DNA from: DP-36 sp036004365
GTDB taxonomy: Bacteria > Desulfobacterota > Binatia > UBA9968
Length of the DNA: 12,709 nucleotides
Assembly: GCA_036004365.1 (NCBI GenBank)
Contig: DASYRN010000133.1
Coordinates: forward strand, 1 to 12,709
Direction: 5' to 3'
The notes below the pieces were generated by a model that saw nothing but the letters and a program-made list of their open reading frames with translations, had not been told where the DNA came from and made no database searches. Position 1 is the stretch's first letter; each line of letters begins with the position of its first letter. This document shows, piece by piece, positions 6,231 to 12,709 of this stretch. A program made the translations under genes and the position numbers.

Positions 6231-7134
6231 CTCGCGTCCCTTTTAAGAACTCCGCAACCGGGAGTTTCTTTCTGTTTTCAAGTTGGATCTCTTCAAGGCT
6301 AAGCGCTCCCTGCCCTGTGAGGATCCACAGATTTTCCTGATCAGCTCGGATGACTTCACCGGGTAGGCCATGTTCCTCCGTTGAGACAACCGTCGCGCGA
6401 TAGATCTTGAGCAGCTTCCCTCTCAGATAGGAGTAAGCGGAAGGCCACGGCTGAAAGGCGCGTACTTGACGCTCGATCGCTTGAGCCGCTAGAGTCCAGT
6501 CGATCTGTCCATCTTCCTTCTTGAGCATGGGCGCGTAGCTGGCTTCTCTCTCATCCTGAGCCTCAGGTTGGACCGAGCCGTCTTTGAGCTTCTCAATCGT
6601 TCTCAACAAGAGACGGGCGCCGATAGGTGCAAGTTTGCTTTGAAAAGAAGCGGTGGTTTCATCAGGCGCAAGTGAGACCTCCTCTTGCAGGAAGATCGGG
6701 CCGGCATCCATTTTTTCTACCAGTCTCATCGTGGTGACGCCCCCCTTTTCTTCACCGTTGAGGATTGTCCATGCGACCGGCGCGGCGCCGCGATATCTCG
6801 GCAGCAGAGAATAGTGCACGTTGAGGCAACCTTGAGGAGAAAGTTCGAGAATGGAAGCCGGGAGTATCCGGCCGTAAGCCACGACGACGATGAGCTCAGG
6901 CTTCCAGTTCTTTAAAGTCGTCAAGAAACCCGGATCGCGGACCTTTTGGGGCGCGGCGAGCGGAATCTTGTGGCTCTGAGCGAGCTTCGCTACGGGCGAA
7001 GGGACGCTCTTTTGTCCTCTACCGAAAGGTCGATCGGGTCGGGTGATGACTCCGACTACGGGGTCTGGCCCTTTCAAGAGATGCTCCAGGGAGACCGCAG
7101 CAGCTTCGGGAGTCCCCATGAAAACGATGCGCAT
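6199..7134 (-). CDS. fmt: Methionyl-tRNA formyltransferase
   Basis: Fmt formylates Met-tRNAfMet using 10-formyltetrahydrofolate, making the initiator for translation. The 311-residue protein begins MRIVFMGTPE with a Rossmann-type formyltransferase domain. The catalytic motif is GCLNVHYSLLPRYRGAAPV (102-120), giving N105 and H107; D143 lies in EKMDAGPIF. The more usual NVHPSLLPRYRG has Pro where this protein has Tyr108. The C-terminal OB-like domain with the AFQPWPSAY motif spans roughly 205-311. It lies 17 bp after def, its functional partner, and overlaps rsmB. The region before the ATG is pyrimidine-rich and lacks a visible Shine-Dalgarno, so translation may depend on coupling to def. Confidence 0.97.
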   Translation of the reverse strand: MRIVFMGTPEAAAVSLEHLLKGPDPVVGVITRPDRPFGRGQKSVPSPVAKLAQSHKIPLAAPQKVRDPGFLTTLKNWKPELIVVVAYGRILPASILELSPQGCLNVHYSLLPRYRGAAPVAWTILNGEEKGGVTTMRLVEKMDAGPIFLQEEVSLAPDETTASFQSKLAPIGARLLLRTIEKLKDGSVQPEAQDEREASYAPMLKKEDGQIDWTLAAQAIERQVRAFQPWPSAYSYLRGKLLKIYRATVVSTEEHGLPGEVIRADQENLWILTGQGALSLEEIQLENRKKLPVAEFLKGTRVEKGERLSPG

Positions 7135-7151
7135 GAGGGTGTAAGGAGGGC

Positions 7152-7691
7152 TTATATCATTAACCGTGGACTGTCAGGCTGGACCTTGCCAGTACGCAGC
7201 GCCTTCTTCAGACGCCGCGTGTAGAGCTCGCGCTTGAGTCGGCTTATGCGATCGATAAAAAGCTTTCCGTCAAGATGATCGATCTCATGCTGGAGAGCGA
7301 CGGCCAGGAGCCCCTCGGCTTCGATCCTCACTTCTTTTTCTTTTTCGTCGAGGCCCCTAAGCTCTACTCGCTCGGCCCGTTTGACGTCGGCGGTGAAATT
7401 CACCACGCTGAGGCAACCTTCCTCCCAAGCGACTTCACCCTCGGCGTGGACGATTTCAGGATTGATCAGCTTAATCAGATTCTTCCCGGGCTCTTTGTAA
7501 TTGATATCCAGAACGATAATACGCTGGGATAAGCCCACCTGAGGGGCCGCCAGGCCGATTCCCGGCGCGGCATACATCGTCTCGACCATATTTTCAATCC
7601 AACGGAGCGTCTCCCCGGTGATTCTTTTGACTGGCAGGGAGACTCTTTTAAGCGTTGGATTCGGGTATTTGAGAATTTCAAGAACAGCCAT
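7152..7691 (-). CDS. def: Peptide deformylase
   Basis: Def is a metalloprotease that removes the formyl group from nascent N-formylmethionine. The 179-residue protein has the three family motifs: GIGLAAPQ (44-51), EEGCLS with metal ligand C93, and QHEIDHLDG with H135, catalytic E136 and H139. The segment after EGCLS reads VVNFTADV instead of the common VPGIYAEV, a mild divergence. The C-terminal tail rich in Lys and Arg (151-167) is typical. The gene starts 17 bp after the priA stop and has a weak Shine-Dalgarno (TTGAGAAAAT just before ATG). Pairing with fmt places formylation and deformylation in one operon. Confidence 0.97.
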   Translation of the reverse strand: MAVLEILKYPNPTLKRVSLPVKRITGETLRWIENMVETMYAAPGIGLAAPQVGLSQRIIVLDINYKEPGKNLIKLINPEIVHAEGEVAWEEGCLSVVNFTADVKRAERVELRGLDEKEKEVRIEAEGLLAVALQHEIDHLDGKLFIDRISRLKRELYTRRLKKALRTGKVQPDSPRLMI

Positions 7692-7708
7692 ATTTTCTCA
7701 AGTAATTT

Positions 7709-9994
7709 TCATAACATATTATAAGGATCGACATCAATGTAAAGACGCGTGTGGCGGGAGCGGGGGATGATTTTTCGTGCCTGACGAGCGAGTTCCAGAA
7801 CTGGGGCGCTCTTCTTACCCTTGAGCAGGATCTGCCATCGGTAGCGACCGCGCAGTTTCTCAATCGGCGCAGGGGCGGGTCCCAGGATTTCAATTTCTTC
7901 AAGCGTGTTGGGACCTCGCCTCTGCCTCGCGCCGAGTTCGATCCCTAATTCTTTCATCTTCGCCTGAACTTCTTGGGCCTTCGGTCCCTCCAAGCGCAAG
8001 TGCACCAGACGGCTAAAAGGGGGATAGCTCATGGAGCGGCGAAATTCGAGCTCCGAGTCAAAGAAGCCCTTGTAGTCATGCGTTATGACATGTTGGATCG
8101 TGTAATGATCCGGCACGTAGGTTTGAATGATAACTCTGCCCGGCTCCCTTCCCCTTCCCGCCCGTCCTGCTACTTGACTGAGAAGCTGGAAAGTTTTTTC
8201 CGCAGCGCGAAAGTCCGGAAGGTTCAGGGATAGATCCGCGAGGATAGCCCCAACCAGGGTTACTCCCGCGATGTCGTGTCCTTTCGTAATCATCTGGGTG
8301 CCGACGAGAACGTGGATCTCGCCTTTTTCCCATCCTCGGATCAATCGCTCTTGAGAGCCTCTTTTTCTCGTCGTATCTCTGTCCATTCGGGCGACCCGCG
8401 CCTCAGGCAGGAGCTGATTAAGCTCCTGCTCGATCTGCTCGGTTCCAAAACCAACTGCCGAAAGACTAATATTCCCGCAACCAGGGCAAAGTTGGATCGC
8501 GGGTTTGCGAAAACCACAGTGGTGGCAGAGAACGGCGCGCTGCTTTAAGTGAAAGGTCATGGCAACGCTGCAGTGAGAACAACGCAGAACAAAGCCGCAG
8601 AGGCGACACTGGAGAAAATGGGCGAAACCTCTCCGGTTAAGAAAAATCAGGCTCTGTTGACTGCGACGGAAATTTTCTTGGAGTGCCTCTTTCAAGCGAG
8701 AGGAAAAAAGACCGATGGCCGAAGACTGATGACCCATCACTCTTTGTCGGTCTTCTGTCTTTCGTGGCCCGTATCTTATCTCGGCTCTCAGATCGATCAC
8801 CTCGACAGAGGGCAACGGTTTTTGCTCAACTCTCTTGGTCAACTCAAGAAGGCGATACCGGCCCCGGCGACAATTCTCGAAGCTTTCGACGGATGGAGTG
8901 GCAGAGCCCAAAAGCACCGGGGAGCCGATGATGCTGCCTCGCACAACGGCTAGGTCTCTCGCGTGATAGCGGAGCCCGTCTTCCTGCTTATAAGAAGAGT
9001 CGTGTTCTTCATCGACAACAGTAAGGCCAAGATCCGGAATGGGGGCAAAGACCGCTGAACGAGCACCAACCACCACGTCCACCTTTCCGTCCAAAATACG
9101 CCACCACTCAGCCCAACGTTGCGAAGGGGACAGAGCGCTGTGAAGGACTCCCACCCTGCCCGGGAAACGAGCCCGGAGTCGATCCAGCAACTGCGGCGTT
9201 AGAGAGATTTCGGGGGTCAGGATCAGGCTGCACCTTCCGGACCGGCGCACCTCTTCCATGAGTCGGAGATAGACTTCCGTTTTTCCGCTGCCCGTGACCC
9301 CGTGAAGTAGAAACGTCTCAAAGCGGCCATTCTCTAGACGTTCTTGGACTGCATCGCATGCTTTTTGTTGCTCAGCGGTAAGGGTGAGGCTCTGAACGTC
9401 TGCCGTTCGCGTTTCTTCCTCGCCGGCTACATCGTCTCTTTCTTTTTTTTGTATTCTCACAGACCGTTCTTGGACCATCACGGCTCCCCTGGCCACCAAT
9501 CGCTCCATGGCCCGATACAGATCGGCCCCGGGAAATCGGCGCCTGAGAGTCTTGAGAGATGCCTTTCCCTTCTTTTTATGGAGCTCTTCCAAGATTTCTC
9601 CATCTAATCCTGGAGCCATAGGAACACTTTTGGTCTGGAGAACGAATTTCTGGCTTGCAACCCTTAGACCCGGAGGGAGGACCGTATACAGCACTTCACC
9701 CATAGTCGAAAGGTAATACTGCGATGTCCACCGGCTAAGCTCCATCAGCGAGGCATCTAAAATAGGCCTGTCGTCCAAGCATGCCAGAATTTCCTTAATC
9801 TCTTTGAGCTCCAGGAGACTCTTCGGAGAAAGGCTGGCCACTACACCTGTAACCTTCCGTGTCCCCAAAGGGACAAGCACTCTCATTCCGATGTTTAGTT
9901 GATCTTGTAGAGCCGGTGGGATCGCGTAAGTGAGAGGTTCCTTCAAGGGAGAGGGAATGATGACTTGAGCAAACCGACCCTCTCCGCTCGGCAT
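7709..9994 (-). CDS. priA: Primosomal protein N' (PriA replication-restart helicase)
   Basis: PriA recognises stalled forks and reloads the replicative helicase. The 761-residue protein has an N-terminal 3'-DNA-binding domain (about 1-105, starting with FAQVIIPSPLKEPLTYAIP) and a winged-helix region (about 130-180). The helicase domain has Walker A GVTGSGKTE (232-240), DEEH (328-331) and GSATPS (363-368). The zinc-binding insert carries all eight cysteines (463, 466, 472, 475, 490, 493, 503, 506). Helicase lobe 2 has GTQMITKGHD (565-574) and QVAGRAGR (607-614), and the protein ends DVDPYNML. Residues about 411-428, between DLR and the FLNRRGF motif, form an extra segment encoded by palindromic DNA, described separately. 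It is the first gene of the minus-strand housekeeping unit; its start has only a weak Shine-Dalgarno. Confidence 0.97.
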   Translation of the reverse strand: MPSGEGRFAQVIIPSPLKEPLTYAIPPALQDQLNIGMRVLVPLGTRKVTGVVASLSPKSLLELKEIKEILACLDDRPILDASLMELSRWTSQYYLSTMGEVLYTVLPPGLRVASQKFVLQTKSVPMAPGLDGEILEELHKKKGKASLKTLRRRFPGADLYRAMERLVARGAVMVQERSVRIQKKERDDVAGEEETRTADVQSLTLTAEQQKACDAVQERLENGRFETFLLHGVTGSGKTEVYLRLMEEVRRSGRCSLILTPEISLTPQLLDRLRARFPGRVGVLHSALSPSQRWAEWWRILDGKVDVVVGARSAVFAPIPDLGLTVVDEEHDSSYKQEDGLRYHARDLAVVRGSIIGSPVLLGSATPSVESFENCRRGRYRLLELTKRVEQKPLPSVEVIDLRAEIRYGPRKTEDRQRVMGHQSSAIGLFSSRLKEALQENFRRSQQSLIFLNRRGFAHFLQCRLCGFVLRCSHCSVAMTFHLKQRAVLCHHCGFRKPAIQLCPGCGNISLSAVGFGTEQIEQELNQLLPEARVARMDRDTTRKRGSQERLIRGWEKGEIHVLVGTQMITKGHDIAGVTLVGAILADLSLNLPDFRAAEKTFQLLSQVAGRAGRGREPGRVIIQTYVPDHYTIQHVITHDYKGFFDSELEFRRSMSYPPFSRLVHLRLEGPKAQEVQAKMKELGIELGARQRRGPNTLEEIEILGPAPAPIEKLRGRYRWQILLKGKKSAPVLELARQARKIIPRSRHTRLYIDVDPYNML
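8708..8754. repeat. Nested palindromic insert within priA coding sequence
   Basis: Outer arms AAGACCGA (8708-8715) and TCGGTCTT (8747-8754) are perfect complements. An inner pair, TGATG (8727-8731) and CATCA (8735-8739), has nearly the same centre. The stretch encodes about residues 414-430 of PriA, in frame, at a point where PriA proteins usually have only a short linker. The GTCTTCGG/GTCATC wording resembles degenerate intergenic repeats. The observation is direct; the view that it was inserted is inference. Confidence 0.55.
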
Positions 9995-10116
9995 GCAGAA
10001 TTTTTACCTGTGCTTATTGGGAAAAGCAATATAACTGATCTTCCGCCATTTTTATGTTCTTGCGTTGCTCCCGGACAAGAGTGGTGGAGGGCGTGGCAAC
10101 TGTCGGATCGGGACCG

Positions 10117-10136
10117 CCTAATTATGCTTAATTAGG
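10117..10136. promoter_or_regulatory. A/T-rich perfect 8-bp palindrome, possible operator
   Basis: CCTAATTA and TAATTAGG are exact inverted repeats separated by TGCT, in the intergenic region between priA and the pilus operon, followed at once by ATTAATTAATT. The position about 10 bp before a possible -35 box of the plus-strand operon would suit a binding site for a dimeric regulator, perhaps the adjacent HTH protein. A short stem-loop role is also possible. Confidence 0.4.
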
Positions 10137-10145
10137 ATTAATTAA

Positions 10146-10174
10146 TTTTGTTGCAAAAGCTGGGAAGTTATAAG
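10146..10174 (+). promoter_or_regulatory. Possible promoter of the HTH-pilMNO operon
   Basis: TTTTGT (10146-10151) and TATAAG (10169-10174) are separated by 17 bp, about 47 bp before the HTH start codon. The -10 box is a reasonable sigma-70 match and the -35 box is poor. No GG-N10-GC sigma-54 pair with correct spacing was found. Confidence 0.35.
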
Positions 10175-10220
10175 AAAATAGCCCGTTTGCATGCTGCGAG
10201 TTGGCCCGCGGAGTGATGGA

Positions 10221-10427
10221 GTGGATCACAACAACAACAATAACGTAAAGAAAATTCGTGAATCTAAGATGTTGAGCAAGACAGAGCTGGCCCGGCTGGC
10301 GGGGATTTCCCCTCTAACCCTGGACCGTATCGAGAGAGGTAAAGCGTGTCGCCTGTCCACAAAGAGAAAGGTCCTGCTGGCGCTTGGTCTTAAAATCAGC
10401 CAAAAACACAGGGTTTTTAGACAGTAG
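10221..10427 (+). CDS. Small helix-turn-helix protein upstream of pilM
   Basis: With the GTG at 10221 as start this is a 68-residue protein; the frame also opens earlier at an ATG (10191), but GGAG seven bases before the GTG favours the shorter form. A cro/C1-type HTH occupies about residues 18-42 (SKTELARLAGISPLTLDRIERG), followed by KACRLSTKRKVLLALGLKIS. A run of Asn codons near the start (NNNNN) is unusual. Small HTH proteins with this wording are, to my knowledge, regularly found directly before pilM in deltaproteobacterial-type genomes. Its TAG is immediately followed by the pilM ATG, so the genes are coupled. It may regulate the pilus operon, possibly by binding the palindrome at 10117-10136 (inference). 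Confidence 0.82.
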   Translation: MDHNNNNNVKKIRESKMLSKTELARLAGISPLTLDRIERGKACRLSTKRKVLLALGLKISQKHRVFRQ

Positions 10428-11513
10428 ATGGCTCCGTTCTGGACAAATCTGAACCTAGCGGCTCTCAATCCTCTTAGACGCGAGTTGGGTTTCGTCGCCG
10501 TCGATATCGGCTCGAGCTCTGTCAAGATGGTCGAGGCCGCAGAAGAATCCAACGGCTACCGCCTATTGCATGTGGGGGTCCTTCCTCTGCCCGCCACCGC
10601 TATTCAAAATAATGTCGTCGCGGATACCGATACCGTTGTCAAAACAATCAAGAGCCTGATCCAAGCCAGCGGGATTAGATCGACCAAAGTCATCTGTGCG
10701 GTTCCGGGCAGAGCGGTCATTATTAAAAAGATTGAACTTCCCAGCCAAGAAGAAAAGGAACTTGAGGCCAATGTCGAATTCGAGGCCAGCAATGTGATTC
10801 CGGAGAATCTGGAGAATGTCAACCTGGATTATCAGGTCCTGACGAATGACGGCAAGAAGATGGATATTCTTCTGGTGGCGGTCAAAAAAGAGATCATTAA
10901 TAGCTATGCCGAGGTCATTCGAGAAGCGGGATTGAGTCCGGCCATTATGGATGTGGACTACTTTGCCATGGAAAACATGCACGAGATGAACTACGAGCCC
11001 AACCCGGCCGAGGTCGTCGGGCTCATTCATATCGGCGCGCGCTACACGACCATCAACGTGCTGAGAGACGGTTACTCGAGCTTCACTGGAGACTTGGTCC
11101 TGGGCGGAGAGGCGTTCACCGAGAGTCTCATGCAATCTCTCCAGATATCCTACGAACAAGCCGAGAAGCTTAAAGTGACTGGTCTCTTAGAGGGTAAAAA
11201 GAGTCCCGATTTACAAACCCTTTTCAGATCTGCGAGTGAATCTCTTGTCGAGGAGATCGCCCGAACTTTAAGCCTTTATGGCGTCGTAGGTACAGAGGAA
11301 GGAGTCCACCGGTTCTATTTGAGCGGAGGAGGTGCCAGAATTCCAGGGCTCTGCCCTCTTTTCGCAGAAAGATTAGGAGTTCCCACTGAGCTGGCGGAGC
11401 CATTCCGCAGCTTCAGCTTGTCAAAGAGCATCGACAGAGGTTATCTGGCCGACTCTGCACTTGCCCTTGCGGTGGGGGCCGGGCTGGCTATAAGGAGACC
11501 CGGGGATAGATGA
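10428..11513 (+). CDS. pilM: Type IV pilus assembly protein PilM (actin-like ATPase)
   Basis: PilM is a cytoplasmic actin/FtsA-like protein that binds the PilN N-terminus and forms part of the inner-membrane alignment complex of type IV pili. The 361-residue protein has the phosphate-1 motif GFVAVDIGSSSVKMVE (21-36), the second nucleotide motif HIGARYTTINV (201-211), and the adenosine motif LSGGGARIPGL (298-308). It also carries the family segments VPGRAVIIKKIELP and LGGEAFTESL. There is no transmembrane segment. The ATG directly abuts the stop of the HTH gene, and its own stop overlaps the pilN start as ATGA, showing tight coupling. Confidence 0.96.
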   Translation: MAPFWTNLNLAALNPLRRELGFVAVDIGSSSVKMVEAAEESNGYRLLHVGVLPLPATAIQNNVVADTDTVVKTIKSLIQASGIRSTKVICAVPGRAVIIKKIELPSQEEKELEANVEFEASNVIPENLENVNLDYQVLTNDGKKMDILLVAVKKEIINSYAEVIREAGLSPAIMDVDYFAMENMHEMNYEPNPAEVVGLIHIGARYTTINVLRDGYSSFTGDLVLGGEAFTESLMQSLQISYEQAEKLKVTGLLEGKKSPDLQTLFRSASESLVEEIARTLSLYGVVGTEEGVHRFYLSGGGARIPGLCPLFAERLGVPTELAEPFRSFSLSKSIDRGYLADSALALAVGAGLAIRRPGDR

Positions 11514-12106
11514 TTCGGATTAACCTGCTGGCTGTACGCGAAATCAAGGCCGAGGTCGGACGGCGCCAGGACCTCGTGATCGCAGGGGTCTGTCTGGGTT
11601 TAACGCTTGCCCTTGTTTTGGCCGTTTACCTGTTTCAGTACTTCCGTGTCTCGGCTCTTGAGAAGGAGCTTGCAGCGCTCCGCAAGGAGATTGAGACTCT
11701 CAATGTGCAGACGAAGGAAGTTGCTGAGCTAGAGACGAAGATCAGGGACGTGAAGGAAAAGCTCAGAGCTATCGATCAACTGAGCGGAAAGAAAACCGGT
11801 CCGGTGCAGGTTATGGAAAGTCTCACTTCAGCCGTCCCTCCAAGGCTCTGGTTGACTGAGTTTGTGGAGTCCGGAGGCAATCTGTCCATCATCGGTTATG
11901 CTATCGATAACCCGACCATTGCCGATTTCCTTAAGGCTCTTTCAAATCTGCCCTACTTCAAGAATGTTGACCTTGTTGAGGCCGTTCAAGACGAACAACA
12001 GGGAATGAAGAAATTTACGCTGAGGGCGACTGTCTCGTACCTCCCTGTAGTCTCTCAACCCGACAAGGGGGCCGTGCCTCAGGCGGAAAAGAAAGGAGGG
12101 AAATAG
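11510..12106 (+). CDS. pilN: Type IV pilus assembly protein PilN
   Basis: This 198-residue bitopic inner-membrane protein starts MIRINLLAVRE; the INLL motif in the cytoplasmic tail is the known PilM-binding site. One transmembrane helix lies at about 22-45, then a charged coiled-coil stretch (about 47-95) and a periplasmic ferredoxin-like domain (about 100-180, including LTSAVPPRLWLTEF and FLKALSNLPYFKNVDL). The C-terminal tail is rich in Lys, Gly and Gln. The PilN core matches the Fimbrial assembly (PilN) family in size and layout. It overlaps pilM by 4 bp and is followed two bases later by pilO. Confidence 0.95.
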   Translation: MIRINLLAVREIKAEVGRRQDLVIAGVCLGLTLALVLAVYLFQYFRVSALEKELAALRKEIETLNVQTKEVAELETKIRDVKEKLRAIDQLSGKKTGPVQVMESLTSAVPPRLWLTEFVESGGNLSIIGYAIDNPTIADFLKALSNLPYFKNVDLVEAVQDEQQGMKKFTLRATVSYLPVVSQPDKGAVPQAEKKGGK

Positions 12107-12108
12107 AG

Positions 12109-12709
12109 ATGGGCAATTTGATCAGTCGGATTCTGGAGCTTCCTAAACACCAGCAGATTGGACTATTGGTGGGCCTGATCTTGGCTATCCTAGTCGTGGA
12201 TTTTCTCTATCTCTATTCACCTAACTCCGATCGCATCTCAAGCCTGAGCGAGGAGATCGAGGCCGCTCGAAATGAGAGAGACAAAAAGAAAAAACTAGCT
12301 GCTAATCTGCCGAAGCTTCAACAGGAAATTCGAAATCTTGACGGCATGCTCAAGCAAGCGGTGGCTCAGCTTCCGGATCAGAAGGAAGTCCCTAATCTTT
12401 TGAGCAGCATTTCGAACAAGGCGAGGGAATCCGGTTTGGAGATTATTGTCTTTCGTCCGCGCGCAGAGAACTTTCAGGATTTTTACGCCGAGATTCCGGT
12501 GGATGTCGTTGTTCGAGGGGGTTTCCACAACGTGGCGACCTTCTTTGATGAGGTGGGAAGATTGGATCGTCTGGTGAACTTGGGCAACATCAATCTCAAA
12601 CATTACAGGGTGAACGAGGATAACGTTACCATCCAAGCTTCGACGATGGCGACTACCTTCCGCTTCTTGAATGAGGGAGAGAGGAAGAAAGTTGCCGACG
12701 AAAAGGCCA
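12109..12709 (+). CDS. pilO: Type IV pilus assembly protein PilO (3' end outside window)
   Basis: The reading frame is open from the ATG at 12109 to the window end, giving 200 codons, so the protein is truncated by the window and not by mutation. A Shine-Dalgarno GGAGGG at the end of pilN precedes the start. Residues 1-15 are cytoplasmic, a transmembrane helix spans about 16-37, and a coiled coil about 41-90 (SSLSEEIEAARNERDKKKK). The periplasmic PilO domain follows, with the family-like segments QLPDQKEVPNLLSSISNKA (about 88-106), FYAEIPVDVVVRGGFHNVATFFDEVGRL and LVNLGNINL. PilO pairs with PilN in the periplasm; pilP and pilQ would be expected next. Confidence 0.94.
   Translation, partial: MGNLISRILELPKHQQIGLLVGLILAILVVDFLYLYSPNSDRISSLSEEIEAARNERDKKKKLAANLPKLQQEIRNLDGMLKQAVAQLPDQKEVPNLLSSISNKARESGLEIIVFRPRAENFQDFYAEIPVDVVVRGGFHNVATFFDEVGRLDRLVNLGNINLKHYRVNEDNVTIQASTMATTFRFLNEGERKKVADEKA

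Noticed and set aside
10090..10115. Sigma-54 promoter at GTGGCAACTGTCGG before the pilus operon
   Set aside because: The GG box is present but no GC box occurs at the required 10-base spacing.

Overview
The window looks like a chromosomal segment from a Gram-negative bacterium of the deltaproteobacterial type (Desulfobacterota, Binatota or a relative; lineage is inference from gene content and order only). Two neighbourhoods point that way: the run priA-def-fmt-rsmB-rpe on the minus strand, and a small HTH gene followed by pilM-pilN-pilO on the plus strand. All assignments rest on reading motifs in the sequence; no database search was made.

Layout. (1) 1-1279: a complete-looking IS481-family insertion sequence with one DDE transposase and about 51-bp imperfect terminal inverted repeats, each holding two GGTAACA-like boxes. 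Its left end coincides with the first bases of the window. (2) 1284-1359: a C/G-rich palindromic intergenic repeat directly beside the IS. (3) 1362-3450, minus strand: a stand-alone 3-hydroxyacyl-CoA dehydrogenase overlapping a metal-dependent amidohydrolase, a likely two-gene catabolic unit. (4) 3520-3596: tRNA-Pro(CGG) with an encoded CCA end. (5) 3681-4166: a gene for a four-helix-bundle protein of the 23S rRNA intervening-sequence (S23/IVP) family, bracketed by arrays of a degenerate 9-bp repeat in opposite orientations. This is the most unusual structure in the window. (6) 4179-9994, minus strand: rpe, rsmB, fmt, def and priA, transcribed priA to rpe with overlaps or short gaps. They link replication restart, initiator formyl-Met formation and removal, 16S rRNA methylation and the pentose phosphate pathway. 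priA carries an in-frame, nested palindromic insert (8708-8754). (7) 9995-10220: divergent intergenic region with an A/T-rich 8-bp palindrome and a possible promoter. (8) 10221-12709, plus strand: HTH gene, pilM, pilN and pilO (cut by the window end), the inner-membrane alignment complex of a type IV pilus or related machine.

Most of the window is housekeeping. The parts that deserve follow-up are the repeat-bracketed S23 cassette, the palindromic in-frame insert in priA, and the IS lying next to a palindromic repeat.
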